Assembly: GCF_002288925.2 (NCBI RefSeq)
Contig: NW_022098050.1
Span: 7,081,361 to 7,145,360 of the forward strand
Reading direction: 5' to 3'
Length of the DNA stretch: 64,000 nucleotides
From: Delphinapterus leucas
Taxonomy: Eukaryota > Chordata > Mammalia > Artiodactyla > Monodontidae
Part shown: one piece after another, positions 32,916 through 44,739 of the stretch
Layout: every line of letters starts with the position of its first letter
Position numbering within the stretch: the stretch's first letter is position 1
Program-made: the position numbers and the translations under genes
Notes under the pieces: model-generated
What the model saw: only the letters and a program-made list of their open reading frames with translations
What the model was told of the DNA's origin: nothing
Databases searched by the model: none

Positions 32916-33478
32916 TACTCTATGGGCTGAATGGTAGACACCCTGATATAAACCAATAAGCCACTTACTAATTACTAGACTTGCTCAAGTTTGTCTAAGG
33001 CTGAGCTGGAACTAAGATCTTCTGGCTCTTTGTTCTGTTTTCTTTCAGATTTCAGCATGCAGAGTGGATGCCCTATTTCTTCCTCCTCCCACCCCTGCCC
33101 CATCCCAGCCTTAACCTGGTCTTGATTTTGAGTTTCCTAGCCTTTGGATGTATAAAAATCTCAGAACCAGCTGTTGCAGGCTGGATGCTGCTCAGAGTCA
33201 CTGTTCTGCATGTGGGAATTGTTCCAAACCCTCAGAGCCTTTGAGTGAAGCTAAAGTGGTTCTGAGAATGGTCTTAGACCTATGGTGTCTACAACAGGAA
33301 GAGTTTTTGCTTTTTTTGGCAATGTCTGTCAAATTTTACTTTCTAGCTAGCTATGATGAGATTTTTCAGAGCTTCAAAACCAGACAGGAACTGTGCCTAA
33401 GGAGGAATTTATAGCCTGGATATAAGATGAAGTGGATATCAAAGGGGGCCAAGTGTCCTCTAAAAATAACAAGATCAG
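32916..33478. other. Unassigned non-coding sequence
   Basis: A frame of 88 codons at 33148-33414 has several cysteines but no known motif and no splice context. Left as unassigned. Confidence 0.35.
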
Positions 33479-33479
33479 G

Positions 33480-33690
33480 GGCTTCCCTGGTGGCGCAGTG
33501 GTTGGGAGTCCGCCTGCCGATGCAGGGGACGTGGGTTCGTGCCCCGGTCCAGGAGGATCCCACGTGCCGTGGAGCGGCTGGGCCCGTGAGCCATGGCTGC
33601 TGAGCCTGTGCATCCGGAGCCTGTGCTCCTCAAGGGGAGAGGCCACAGCAGTGAGAGGCCTGTGTACCGCAAAAAAAAAAAAAAAAAAGA
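33480..33690 (+). mobile_element. CHR-2 SINE (full length)
   Basis: GGCTTCCCTGGTGGCGCAGT head with A box, GGGTTCGTGCCCCGG B box, body with GAGCCATGGCTGCTGAGCCT and an 18-A tail at 33670-33688. Flanks AAGATCAGGGG and AAGATAAGAGG may be a decayed duplication. Confidence 0.94.
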
Positions 33691-33759
33691 TAAGAGGATA
33701 GGGAGTAATGGTCTTAGAAACAATACCTCTTAGAGAGGGATTCATAACAGAATCCAGCT

Positions 33760-34123
33760 CATAGTTAAATTAGCAGTTCATAGAGTGAAAGATCCTGTCT
33801 AATGACCTGGGTCCTTAAAAGCAGCTGTGGTCAGAAAGAGATGTGACAATGGGAGTAGGGTCTAAGAGATTAGATGCTGCTGGTTTTGAAGATGGAGAAA
33901 GGGGGCCATGAGCTGGGGAATGTGGACAACCTTTAGAAGCTGGAAAGGGCATGGAAACAGATTCTCCTTTGATGACTCCAGAAGGATTGCTGCCTTGCTG
34001 ACACATTGATTTTAGCCAGATCTATGCCAGTAACCCACAGAAATGTAAGATAATAAACTTATGTTGTTTTAAGCCACTAAATTTATGGCAATTTGTTATA
34101 GCAGCAATAGAAAACCAGTACAC
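33760..34123 (+). mobile_element. MLT1-type LTR (MaLR)
   Basis: 3' two thirds of an MLT1-like LTR: GTCCTTAAAAGCAGCTGTGG, GAAGATGGAGAAAGGGGGCC, TAAGATAATAAACTTATGTT with polyadenylation signal, then GTTTTAAGCCACTAAATTTA and the end AGAAAACCAGTACA. No internal viral region follows, so it is a solitary or truncated LTR. Confidence 0.82.
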
Positions 34124-35089
34124 CTTCGCTGTCCTTTTTTTTTTTAAACTTTCACTCTTCCCACACCGCTGTAGGTAGTCCCTTCATTAACAGCCCTTCA
34201 TTTAAAACATTTGGAGTGAAATCTGTTTTCTGTTTTTTACAAATGTGGCCTCTCATTTTGTTCTTCCTTCCTTTCTTCTACCATTTATTCTATATGCCCA
34301 CACCCAATCTTCTCTCCCATTAGGTGCCCTTTCAAATGTTTAATGCATGTCCTTCTATATGTAACTTAACCTAATAGGTACATGTGAATGTATACATTTT
34401 AAATTTATATAAGCTATCTTCTACAATACATTGAATTTTTTCTTAGTGTTTAGGTTTCATCCAATGCTATATTTTAAAGAATGATCCGTGTGGCTGTCTG
34501 CCCTCTAGTTCCTTGCTTTTGATTGCTGCATCCTTGAAACATGAGATCCAGTCATCAAAGGAACCAAGTGAAGCCAGGAGGGGTCTGAAGGATCCTGAGA
34601 AGAGAGCAAGGTTCCTACCTTAGAGGGTGGGGTGAAGGCAGAGAGAAGGGAGATTGGAAATGGAGGGAGATGGAAGGTAAGGAGATGTGGCTGGAGAGAT
34701 GTCCTCAGGAAACTTTCACTATAAATTTATAAAATGAGTGTGAGGGAGAGATTCCATCAATAACAAGTAGCTTACCAGCCATTTCCATTTGGTCCAGTCT
34801 CCCTAAATGTCTGTGCCTTTTATTGGCTTACCTCAGACATTTCTCTCTGATCCCAGGAAGTAAAGCAAAGCAAAGCAAAGCAAAGCATGTCTCAGCCAGG
34901 TTCTTAAATCTTGGTGCTAACCAAGACATTATTTACTCTCCTGACACCTAAATATTCATCTCCTTTGTGTAAATTTACTGCCACCTGAATTTGGAACTAT
35001 ATGTAGATTTAGCTCATGCAAATGACTTCTTTTTTGACCCGTGTTAGTATTTCTTTCCAAGTAATTATACATTTTCTTCTTAGTGGAAG
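34124..35089. other. Unassigned sequence with a pentanucleotide repeat
   Basis: Contains (AAAGC)5 at 34862-34887. The remainder is without recognised families or exons. Confidence 0.4.
34862..34887. repeat. (AAAGC)n microsatellite
   Basis: Five perfect AAAGC units in a row. Confidence 0.95.
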
Positions 35090-35262
35090 TAGCTTTTTTT
35101 TGCTTTTATTCCTGATTTTAAAAGCAATTCATGATTATTAAACAAAAGCATTATTACAGTAAAGTATTATAATATAGAAAAGAATGAAGATATAAACATT
35201 ACTTATTATCCTATCATCTGATTTTAACATTTTTGGAGTACATTATTTCAGCCTTTCTTTCT
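35090..35262 (-). mobile_element. Old L1-like 3' UTR fragment
   Basis: CTGATTTTAAAAGCAATTCA, TAATATAGAAAAGAATGAAG and the TTATCCTATCATCTGA stretch resemble the old L1 3' UTR block seen also at 38740 and 47715. Diverged; class is inferred. Confidence 0.42.
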
Positions 35263-35274
35263 CATTAATAATAT

Positions 35275-35424
35275 TCAGTCAATAAATATTTATTTTGCAA
35301 TCTACTGGGCTAGGTGCTGGGATATAATGGAGAGCAAAAACAGACACAATTGCTGCCCTCTGGACCTTGTAATCTAGTGAGGAAGAATTATATTCAATTA
35401 TATGATTATTTAATGTCTGCAACA
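35275..35424 (-). mobile_element. L2 LINE 3' fragment
   Basis: CAGTCAATAAATATTTATTT, GGGCTAGGTGCTGGGATATA and TTGCTGCCCTCTGGACCTTG are the reverse L2 3' end in order. Confidence 0.78.
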
Positions 35425-35925
35425 GTTAGGATGCTTTTGCTGATGCATCAGCCAGCTATTGCCACAGTAATGCTCCATAATAGATCACCCCAAAACTCAA
35501 TGGCACACAACAATAAGCACTTATGATCACAATTCTGCAGGTCAGCTGGGGCAGCTGTGCTTTAGATTGTGGGTCCATGAACTGGCAGAGGTCACTCTGC
35601 TTTAGGGTGTGGATTAAGCTTAGGTCTACTTTTTATGTATTGATTCTGATATCAGGCTCAAAGGGAAAGCAGCTACCTGGGGGATGCTTTTCTCATGGTG
35701 GATCACTGGAGAGAAAAAAAGAGCCAACCAAACCATGAAAGCACATGGTGAGCCTTTGCTTTCATCATGTCTGCTATCATTCCACTGGCCAAAGCAAATC
35801 ACACGACCAAGCCCAAAATCAAGGGGCAGGGAAGATCACTCCTCTCACCACGAGGACTTGGTAAGGGTGTGGATGTCTATTATAGAGGAATGAAGAATTG
35901 GGATCAGTAATTCAACCTACCACAT
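35425..35925 (-). mobile_element. MLT1-type LTR, reverse
   Basis: CAGCTATTGCCACAGTAATG, CACCCCAAAACTCAATGGCA, CACAATTCTGCAGGTCAGCT, GGGGCAGGGAAGATCACTCC and TTCAACCTACCACA follow an old MLT1-like LTR read backwards. Both ends are recognisable but no duplication is clear. Confidence 0.7.
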
Positions 35926-36439
35926 AACACACAACCAAAATTGTTACTTATATTTTCTTCTCATGGTCACAAAATGGCTGAAACATTCTTAAGCATCATA
36001 TTCTCTTATAATATCAACCAGAGACAGGAAGAGATGAGTCCTATCTTGTTCTTTCCCAGTAATCCCCCACGCCATCTCCATGTCCTTTTACTTCTCATTA
36101 GCAAGCGTTGCTTCACATGCCCATTCGTAAATCCCATCACTGGTAGAGAGACTAGAATTGACATGATTGATCTGTGCTAGAAAACATTTACACCCTGGGG
36201 CTAGGGAATGGTTCCTGAAACACAGGTGCCCAATATCTGAACAAAGATATTCATCATGTAGACAGGAATGATGAGGTGAAATGGCAGTTAGCAAGATAAC
36301 CAATAGTCTTACTACAGTCTGCTTCAGTGTATTACTATAATTGTCATAAGGGTTCTAAACTATAAGAGATTACGATAGGAGAATTTAAGTTTGGAGAGGG
36401 AAGTCAGGGAAATGAGTATTAAGGTAAAATATGAAGGAT

Positions 36440-37990
36440 GAGTAGGAGTTACCTGCACATAGAGGACAGGTAAGAACATTTTAGGTAGAAGGACATGCAT
36501 AAAAGTTTTGTAGTAGAGTGAGCTTGGGGTATGAGAGTCTTAAGAAATGTGGAAGTGTGGTGGTAAGCATGATGGGAATCAAGGCTGTAGAGGATAAGAA
36601 CCATACCATTCAGGGCTTTGAAGGTCAAGTTAAGGCTTTTATTCTTCATCTGAAGAACAAGTCACTAAGGAGTTTTAAGCAAGGTAGTGATATAATCAGA
36701 ATTGAGTTTAAAGGAAGGTTATACTAGCTACAGTGTGGAGACAAATTGAGGAGATTCAAGAATGAATGGAAGGGAGATCAGTTGGGAATTTATTACACAG
36801 TTCAGCTGAGAGTAGATAATAGTTTAGTTAGAACGGTAGTGGTAGAGATAAAAAGATGTGACTAAATTTTAGAAATATTTAGGAGGTAAAAATAGAACTT
36901 AATGATGAATTATGTTTGGGGGTGGTGACAAATGCAGGTATCAAGGATTACTCTTAGATTTCAGGATTATATAGCTGGATCAATGTTGGTACCAATCATT
37001 GAGACAGGGAATATGGGAAAAAGTCCAGATTTGAGCAGGAAGACCACAAGTACAGATGCTGAGCTTGAGACGCCTTTGAGATAATTAAAAATTATTATCC
37101 AATAATAATTGGATTTATGGGTGTGAGATATTATGGGTTATCTGCACATAAATAACAATCGATGCCGAAGACATTAATAAAAGAGAATATAAAGTGGGAG
37201 GAGTAAAGGGTGTAGGAATAAGCCTTGAGGAATACCAGCATTTAGTGCGCTAGAAGGGGAGGATGAGCTTATGAGATGGCAGAGGAAGCTGAGAAAGACC
37301 AGAGGGGTAAAAAAGCCCCACAAAATAAAAACAAAAACCCAAATGTAGAAAGAAGACTAGAAACCAAGGGAACAGGGTATTTCAATAAAGAGGGACTGGT
37401 GAAGAAAACTGAAGAAGTTAAATTGGATTTGATAACATTAAGGTCATAGTTCATAAGTAAATTAGCAAATACTGTTTTGGTGAAGTGATGAATGTAGATG
37501 GATTGGAGTGGGTTGAGGGGTAGGAGCTGAGAAAATGGAGATGTTGGGTAGAAGAAGCATTTTAAAATTATTTATTTATTTATTTATTTTTGGCTGTGTT
37601 GGGTCTTCGTTGCCGCGTGCGGGCTTTCTCTAGTTGCGGCGAGCGGGGGCTACTCTTCTTTGCGGAACACAGGCTCTAGGTGCGTGGGCTTCAGTAGTTG
37701 TGGCTCATGGACTCTAGAGCACAGGTTCAGTAGTTGTGGCACACGGGCTTAGTTGCTCTGTGGCATGTGGGGTCTTCCCGGACCAGGGCTCGAACCCATG
37801 TCCCCTTCATTGGCAGGTGGTTAGAAGAAGCATTTTTAAAGAGCTTGGCTTTGAAGTGGACAGAGTATGAAGTGCGAAATGCAGCTAAAGGAGGTTTGGG
37901 ATGATGCAGAGAACTTAAAGCTGATAAGTATCCAGTTGAGAGGAAGAGGTTTTATATATGAAAGGGATGGCATAAGACTAAGACTCTTCA
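36440..37990 (-). mobile_element. Long L2 LINE ORF2 segment split by a CHR-1 SINE
   Basis: Reverse L2 in ordered landmarks: CCATTCAGGGCTTTGAAGGT (36607), GAACAAGTCACTAAGGAGTT, CAGGAAGACCACAAGTACAG, GATGCTGAGCTTGAGACGCC (37057), GAGGAAGCTGAGAAAGACCA (37284), GAAGTTAAATTGGATTTGAT (37411). This is the mirror of the L2 RT region present in plus orientation at 27.2-29.7 kb. The SINE at 37567-37821 splits it. Non-functional. Confidence 0.82.
37567..37821 (-). mobile_element. CHR-1 SINE lacking its tRNA head
   Basis: Reverse CHR-1 with (ATTT)n tail and body up to CATTGGCAGGTGG, where it stops without the CTTAACCACTGCGCCACCAG head and the terminal GGGAAGCCC. The duplication TAGAAGAAGCATTTTAAA at 37549-37566 has its copy at 37822-37840 with one extra T. 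The intact duplication shows that the copy was already 5'-truncated when it inserted. Confidence 0.93.
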
Positions 37991-38687
37991 GAAAACAGGA
38001 AGTAATGGGATCTATGTATGTATCTTTATGTATTTATGTAGTTAAAACCTACATGTTTATATATCTTCATTTTATATGAACTGTTGAAACAGGATATATT
38101 TGGTTGCAAGCAATAAAATGCCCCACCAACAGAGTATTAAACAATAAAGACATTTAACTTATCTCCATAATACAAAACTCAGAAGTTAGCACTTCCAGAA
38201 TTGTTTCAGTGGCTCACGTACATCACCAAACACCTGAGCTGAGTCCTGTCTTTTCCATTCTGCCTCTTCAATGTGTCAGTGACATCTCTCCTGGTCTCCA
38301 GATGGCTGCCACAGCTCTAAATATCTCATCCTCATAAACAGCATTCCAAGCATGAAAGCAAGTAGGGGAGGTATGAGTAACTAAAGTGCTTTCTGTATTT
38401 GCCATTCTCTTTATTAGGGAGAAATCTTAACCTGAAGCTATCAACAAACTTCCTCTATGTCTCATTCTCCAGAACTGGGTCATGTGACTGTCCTTAGACC
38501 AATTACTAGCAAAGGGGAATGAGATTTCCATGGTTGGCATAGACCCATCATTTTTCATCCCTGGGACTGGGCACATTGCCACCCAAGAACATCAGGGCAA
38601 GAAAGAGAGTGGAATATGTTTGAACTGACAGCTCCAAGAGTGGCTACCATTAAGAATGTTTGCCTCAGTAGCTCTATGGATTGGCTG

Positions 38688-38690
<3 letters not shown>
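37991..38690. other. Unassigned non-coding sequence
   Basis: Faintly LTR-like phrases (GGATATATTTGGTTGCAAGC, GACATCTCTCCTGGTCTCCA, CACATTGCCACCCAAGAACA) suggest an old reversed repeat at 38090-38590, but no family could be named. Confidence 0.38.

Positions 38691-38733
<43 letters not shown>
38691..38733. repeat. (TG)n microsatellite
   Basis: About 21 uninterrupted TG units, the longest dinucleotide run of the window. Confidence 0.97.
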
Positions 38734-38736
<3 letters not shown>

Positions 38737-38739
38737 TAT

Positions 38740-39430
38740 AAAATTAGTTCATAATATTTTAAAAATTTACATAATATTGAAAGATACAATAGAATAAAAA
38801 TAAAATCATGTATAATCCCATTAACCCCCAAATAAGCAACTTTCATTAACATTTTGATTTAGAGCCTTTCAGAATTTTTCTATGCTAAAAAATAGCTTTT
38901 TTTCTCTCTCTCGAAATTGAGAATCATACTGTGTGTGTGTGTATGACATAATTTGCTCTTTTTCACATGAAGCATAGTTTTTAAATGGCATGCTAAAACT
39001 GTAAACTAGATCTTGGTAAATTGTGTGTTTCTGTTATGTTTATAGTTCCACATATTATTCTAGCAGTATCTGAGCATGCTTATTTCTTTATATCCTTAAC
39101 AATACTTGGTATATCAATCCTTGGAATCTTTGGTAATCTTATGAGATAAAAGTTTTAAATCAGTATAATTTATACTTTTTGTTTTAGGTGTAAAAGCTTT
39201 CCATGAATATATTTGCCATATGAACTTTTTTTTTCTTTTGCTTATTTTTTTATTGATTTGTGTGAATCCTTTTATATGTTAAGGACATTGATTCTTTCAC
39301 ATATATGTTTCAGGTATTTTTATTTTCAGTTTGTGGTTTCTGTTTTTATTTTGTTAATGATTTTTGGTAGTATGCAGAAATATTTAATTTTTAGATACTC
39401 AATCACGTCTTTCTCTTATGGCTTCTGAAG
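38740..39430 (-). mobile_element. Old LINE-1 3' end (L1M class)
   Basis: Reverse L1: an old 3' UTR at 38740-39130 (TAATCCCATTAACCCCCAAA and TTTGCTCTTTTTCACATGAA), followed at 39200-39430 by the end of ORF2 read backwards (TTTGTGTGAATCCTTTTATA, TTAAGGACATTGATTCTTTC, TTTTTGGTAGTATGCAG). Diverged. Confidence 0.65.
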
Positions 39431-39431
39431 T

Positions 39432-39715
39432 TGTATAACATAGTATTTAATATCTGGATCTTTGGAGACACCAGACATGGACCTGAATCCTGGCTCTTTC
39501 CATGATGTGATTGCAAAGACCTTTGAGAAAATGACTCAACTTTTCAAATACTTTGTTTCTCCATCTATAAAATGGAGATAATAATGCCTCCTTCAAAAGA
39601 CTGTTATGCAAAGTATAGGCAAATCATGTACAAAAAGAGTTTAGTCCAATGACTGACACATTAATGCTCACTAAATTTCAGTTACTGTTATATGAATAAA
39701 TATTAATATTATGAT
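39432..39715 (+). mobile_element. MIR SINE
   Basis: TGTATAACATAGTATTTAAT at the head, GACCTGAATCCTGGCTCTTT, TCTCCATCTATAAAATGGAG in the core and TTAATGCTCACTAAATTTCA at the tail, all in MIR order. Confidence 0.8.
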
Positions 39716-40444
39716 TGTAAAGGATCTTTCCAGTTAAATTTTATTAAAATATACACATATATTTTCTTGTCCTTACATGTAAAAATGAAAATATAAACTT
39801 TACTTAAAACATAATGATAACACTGAAACAGTTTCACATAGATTACCATTTGAAGTTGAGTAATATAAATTCAAAATTAGTGGGGATTTTGAAGTCTTAT
39901 AGAAATATAATCTACTGGACATTTATATGTTTTAAGTATAGGCTCTGTTTAATGGTTAAAAGTTATTTTATGAAATTATTTATCCTTTATTCAACTATTC
40001 CAGCTTTCTCTATTTTCAGTGAATCAAATGAATTATTGACTATGGAAGAAATCAAATAGATATTTTTCATGTTTAATCTGAGACTGTTAATTAAAAGAGA
40101 ATTTTAAAGGTTTCATGGAAACATTAAGAAAAGAAACCATAGCTCCCTTTTCAGTGTTTTCTTTCCATTTCTGTTAATATCCAGAAGGGATGGCCATGTT
40201 CTTAAGGAAGTTGACCGCAAACCGAGTTACTGATGTTGTCATGGATTTCCCCTACATTTCATGTGTGATGAATAGTTTTATGTGTGTGTGTGTGTATTCA
40301 TTCTAAAGTGCTGATGTGATGTAATGGGTAACAGGAATTATTGCTTTAAGAATGCTGACTGTAATGATTCCTTCCATTGGATGAAACTGTGCTTTATGGC
40401 TACACAGACAGGATGGGAGGGTTACAGGATACGTTGCTCCTTAG
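39716..40444. other. Unassigned, AT-rich sequence
   Basis: Contains a short (TG)n at 40281-40295. No family or exon recognised. Confidence 0.35.
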
Positions 40445-40708
40445 ACAGGAATTGTGGTGCGAAGGTTAGAACAGTGCTCCAGACTGCCTGGGTTTGCATT
40501 CCAGCTGTGTGGCTTAGGAGCTCTGTGGCCTTAGGCAAGCTACCTAACCTCTCTGTACCTTGGTTTCTTTGTACAATCGGGATAAGAGTAGTATCTACCC
40601 CATAAGGGTATTGTGAAGATTCAGTGACTTAATAGCTTTAAAGCACTTAGAACAGTACCTGACATAGTAAGCAGTCAATAAATGCTATTGTTATTACTAT
40701 CCTGTCCT
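40445..40708 (+). mobile_element. MIR SINE, well preserved
   Basis: GTTAGAACAGTGCTCCAGAC, GCCTGGGTTTGCATTCCAGC, GGCCTTAGGCAAGCTACCTA, TACCCCATAAGGGTATTGTG and CAGTCAATAAATGCTATTGT cover almost the entire MIR consensus. Confidence 0.88.
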
Positions 40709-41930
40709 CCTCTATACAACTTCTATCTTGCCCTGTGGCATTTACATTTGAACTATAGTGTTGCACACAGCTATAGAAATATCTGGAATTTGTTGATTGT
40801 CATTATGGAGAGGAAACCCCAGGATCTCTTAAGGGTTCATGCTCCAATCTGAATAGAGAAGGATGGAGGTGGAAGGTAAGGAAAGCAGAGAGCATTTAAC
40901 AGTGCATCAAGATATCAGTGCCAGCACCTCTCTCTAATGAAGAAAGGCACTCTTTTATATCGTATACTAAATAAAATCTATTCCAGGCATTCATAAGATA
41001 GTGTTAAAATACATTTATGATTTCTACTGGCTATTGTGTTATTCAGGTATCTGTTCGCATATTGCTTTGTATAACTGAATGATGAAACACTCATTCAATT
41101 TGCAGACCTGCAGTACAGTGTATTTAGGAATTAGCTTAAAGTTTCATCAGTGTTTGTTATGAAACGGACAGAGAATAGAAAGATTGCCCTGCTGTCTCGT
41201 AGCAGAAACCTCTCAAGTGATGGCTGAATGAGGCACAAGCTCACATGGAAATCCAGGTACTCTTCCTCGCCTTTCTTACTTCCCCTTTCCATAAGAATTT
41301 CTTCCATTTCCTTTGTGCTAGCTGTGGCAGAGGGCTGTAGAAAATTATCATTACATGTGGAGTTACACTTTCTGGCCTGAATTATAGTGTCTCAGAATTA
41401 AACAGCAGCCCTTTAAGTAGATTAGTATCTTACAGAACCAGCCCCAAGAACATCAAGCACTGACATTATTCCTGTATCGAAGATGCTTTTTGGCAACACA
41501 GTGAGGTTGAGATCTAAAAGGTAATACAGAATGCTTGCTAATAACCTCAGTACTGAAGTAAGAGGGAAAAATTCAACAGAAGTCTTCCTTTTTTAAAGAA
41601 AATGCCAATTTCTTGGTGACTTGAAAAATAATCCTTAGAATTAATAAAGTACTTTTTTGTTCAACTTACTATACCTCAGGTAAAATCCCTCTTTAAGACT
41701 CTAGTAACATAGTACATTAAAACCAGATTTAAAATAGTAACATCTTAGAGTTGTGTAGGGCAACCTGGTGCCTGTTAGCATAACACCACTTGAGGGAATG
41801 TAACCTTATTGGCGAAGGTGGCACTGAATGTCTTAGGCGTGTAATTATAGGCTGAGTGCTGCTAAAGAACACCTTAATTCAAAGTCATTGCCAACTCTGA
41901 CCTTTTTCACTCTGGTGTGAAGGGACAGAT
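40709..41930. other. Unassigned, possibly unique sequence
   Basis: 1.2 kb without recognised repeat. No open frame above 60 codons and no exon-like signal. May be unique intergenic or intronic DNA. Confidence 0.38.
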
Positions 41931-41954
41931 GTGGGCTTCTTTCTTTCTTTCTTT

Positions 41955-42247
41955 TTTTAAAAATAAATTTATTTATTTATTTAAAAAATTTTTGGCTACG
42001 TTGGGTCTTCCTTGCTGCGTGCGGGCTTTCTCTAGTTGTGGCGAGCGAGGGCTACACCTCGTTGCGGTGCGCGGGCTTCTCATTGCGGTGGCTTCTCTTG
42101 TTACGAAGCACGGGCTCTAGGCGCACGGGCTTCAGTAGTTGGGGCTCGCGGGCTCTAGAGCGCAGGCTCAGTAGTTGTGGCGCACGGGTTTAGTTGCTCC
42201 GCGGCATGTGGGATCTTTCCGGACCAGGGCTCGAACCCATGTCCCCA
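41955..42247 (-). mobile_element. CHR-1 SINE lacking its tRNA head
   Basis: Reverse CHR-1 with T-rich tail at 41939-41995, CTACGTTGGGTCTTCCTTGC, CGGTGCGCGGGCTTCTCATT, and an end at GAACCCATGTCCCC. The remainder of the head is absent and old L1 sequence follows directly. No clear duplication was found, so truncation at insertion and later deletion are both possible. Confidence 0.9.
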
Positions 42248-42249
42248 TT

Positions 42250-42655
42250 TTTATGTGTACAATTTATTGGTATTGACCACATTCACATTGTTGTGCAAAC
42301 ACCACCACTACCTATCTCAAGAGCTTTTTCATCATCCTAAACAGAAACTCTGTACCCATTGAACAATAACTCTCCATTCTCCCCTCTCCCCTGGCAACCA
42401 CCATTTTACTTCCTGTCTATGAATTTGCCTATTCTAGGAAACTCATACAAATAGAATCATGTAATATTTGTCCTTTTGTGTCTGGCTTCTTTAACTTAGC
42501 AGAATGTTGTCAAGGTTCATCCATGTTGTAACATGTATCAGAACTCCCTTCCTCCCTTCCTTCCTCAAGGCTGAATAATATTCCATTGTACATATATACT
42601 GCATTTTGTTTATCTATTCATCTGTTGGTGGACATTTTGGTTACATTCATAAAAG
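42250..42655 (-). mobile_element. LINE-1 3' UTR region (L1MA/L1MB-like)
   Basis: Reverse L1: CACATTCACATTGTTGTGCA, CAGAAACTCTGTACCCATTG, CCCTGGCAACCACCATTTTA, AATCATGTAATATTTGTCCT and GCTGAATAATATTCCATTGT follow the L1 3' UTR in order. Confidence 0.86.
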
Positions 42656-42839
42656 GTTGCATACAAGTGACCGGAAAGCTTATGTTGGGCCCTCTGGGGT
42701 AGAGCCCTTTATCTTGGTAGATTGTATTTGCTTACAATTCTTCCTTCCCTCCCCACACTTTTCATGGTCCACTATGAGAGTACATTTCACCATCCTGTTC
42801 ATGTTCATCTTATTGCCACAAGAAAAATATGGCCTGTGT

Positions 42840-43050
42840 AAACACTGATCCCATAAGTAGGAGACACGTGAAATAACCTGATCTAACTCATAGCCTGGAG
42901 CCAAGGCCAGCTAATCTCAGCAAAGTCCAGCACAACCACAGACAATCCACAGACCTGTGAGTCAGAAATATATGCTTATTTTTTTAACCACTGAGTTTGG
43001 GGTGATTGCTTACATAGCTTTATTTCAGCAGTAGGTGACTAATACGGGCT
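42840..43050 (+). mobile_element. LTR-like 3' end
   Basis: CACAACCACAGACAATCCAC, GACCTGTGAGTCAGAAATAT, CACTGAGTTTGGGGTGATTG and the end GTGACTAATACGG match the 3' part of the LTR-like family also seen at 46339-46622. 5' part missing. Confidence 0.55.
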
Positions 43051-44739
43051 TTGGTGAGAAAAGGAGGAAGCTTCTCTCCCATAGTTCTAGGGCTCACTGT
43101 AGTTTATGGGTGTGGATAATTCTCTCCAGGAAAAGTTCACCTGATCCTGACATAGCCAAATATGTTGATAAAAAGAGACACTGCTTATAACTAAGGAGTT
43201 CAGGGATAAGGTTTGAGTTTTATCATAAGCAGAAACCTCCTTTGAATTTTTACCTAGAAATTTTGATTGGCTCCCTTTAAGTAAAGTAAAAGGCTATATT
43301 TTAGTATGAATGTTAAAAAAACAATCACTATAATATTGTCTAGAAGAGAATTGAAAATATGCATAATTTCCCATGGGAGTTAGGAAGCCTATCCCTCAAA
43401 GTTTATTCAGGGTTCCACTGACAGTTTAATTGGAAACTTCAGGTTGGCTGACATTGTCTATAGAGATTGTCTGTTTGTGTGTTACGGGTGAAATAAGTCC
43501 AACGTTAGTATCCATTTTTCTTGAGACAAGGGAGAGGAAAGAAAGTGACATCACCTTTTGATGACATCATGCAAAAATCAGCCTTCAATTTGAATTGGTT
43601 CTTGAAAAAGCCTGCCTTAACTTTGAAGAGTCTCAGGAAAAACTATGAGTAACAGTGTATGAAAAGCAGATTGGGAAATTCAGGACTAGAATACCATGTT
43701 GTTCAATGTGCAAGTTTGGTTTGTTTGGAGGACTCTGCTGTTTAAGACACACACACACACACGCACACACACACACACACAGCACTGAGCTGCAATGTGG
43801 ATGCTGCCATCAGTATTTTGCAGCTTCCGACAGTTGATGAATCAGTTTTTCTGGAACTTCCAAGGGCTTAGTTTGGGGTAAATAATAATCATTTAGTGCA
43901 TTAATCTTACATTTTCAAGAATGCCATTTTATTTTCCTCCGGACAATAGTGTCAAGTCACATTTACTCATGGACAAATTTCCCCTGATAAAAATCCTGGT
44001 GGGCTGAACTAATATTTCACAAGAAAAATATGCCAACTGAAGTAAAGCCGTTTATAATGAGGTTGTGTCATTGAATGATGACCTTATGCAGGCTGAAGCT
44101 GGCCTACAGGCTCAATGTTTGACATTTATACTCTAGGATATTTCAGGTTTACTTGTGCTAATAATCAAGGTAACACTGTTTCATAGGCTTTCAGGCTTGG
44201 AAGGGATTTTGAGAGCCCATTTATTGATGGGAAACTGAATCCTTTTCTCTTCAGTGGGAGCTTTTGTGCATATGTGATACAGATGACAATATGTATTCTG
44301 TTTGACAACACTTGAAAAAATAGCAAGAGGAAATAAGTTTAAAGTGGAGGATAAGAAATTTAAGTTAAATATAAAGAAGTTACTGATAGAATAAGCAAAA
44401 CACATGAGAAGTAGCTATCAGTGTTGGCTTTTGAATCACTCCCTCATTCTGTGGCTGCATATTTGTAGCTGCAGTTTGTTAATGCATATTACACAATCAT
44501 GATTTTTTCTTTTTCTTCTTATTCAGATTAAGTTAATTCATGGTCTTGTGGACTGAAGAGGGCATAATGATGAGTAGAAGCCTAACTTGAGTATTGTAAT
44601 CTGGTCCAATGATTGGGTTTGGCCCTTACCTTTGTCAGACATGGTTCTAATATATGGGAGTTGACTAAAGTGACCAAATCACAAGAGACACACGTATAAA
44701 TGGAATGCCAATGTATTATGTTCTAGTGGGAATATTCCT
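43051..44739. other. Mostly unique sequence
   Basis: 1.7 kb with little repeat content apart from the (CA)n at 43747-43781 and a faint THER/MIR piece at 44175-44270 (GGAAGGGATTTTGAGAGCCC). No frame above 74 codons. The part 43820-44130 is compositionally even and could be a conserved non-coding element; this cannot be told from one genome. Confidence 0.4.
43747..43781. repeat. (CA)n microsatellite
   Basis: About 17 CA units with one G substitution. Confidence 0.96.

Noticed and set aside
33148..33414. 88-codon frame starting MYKNLRTSCC
   Set aside because: No motif or splice context; length is within chance expectation for this window.
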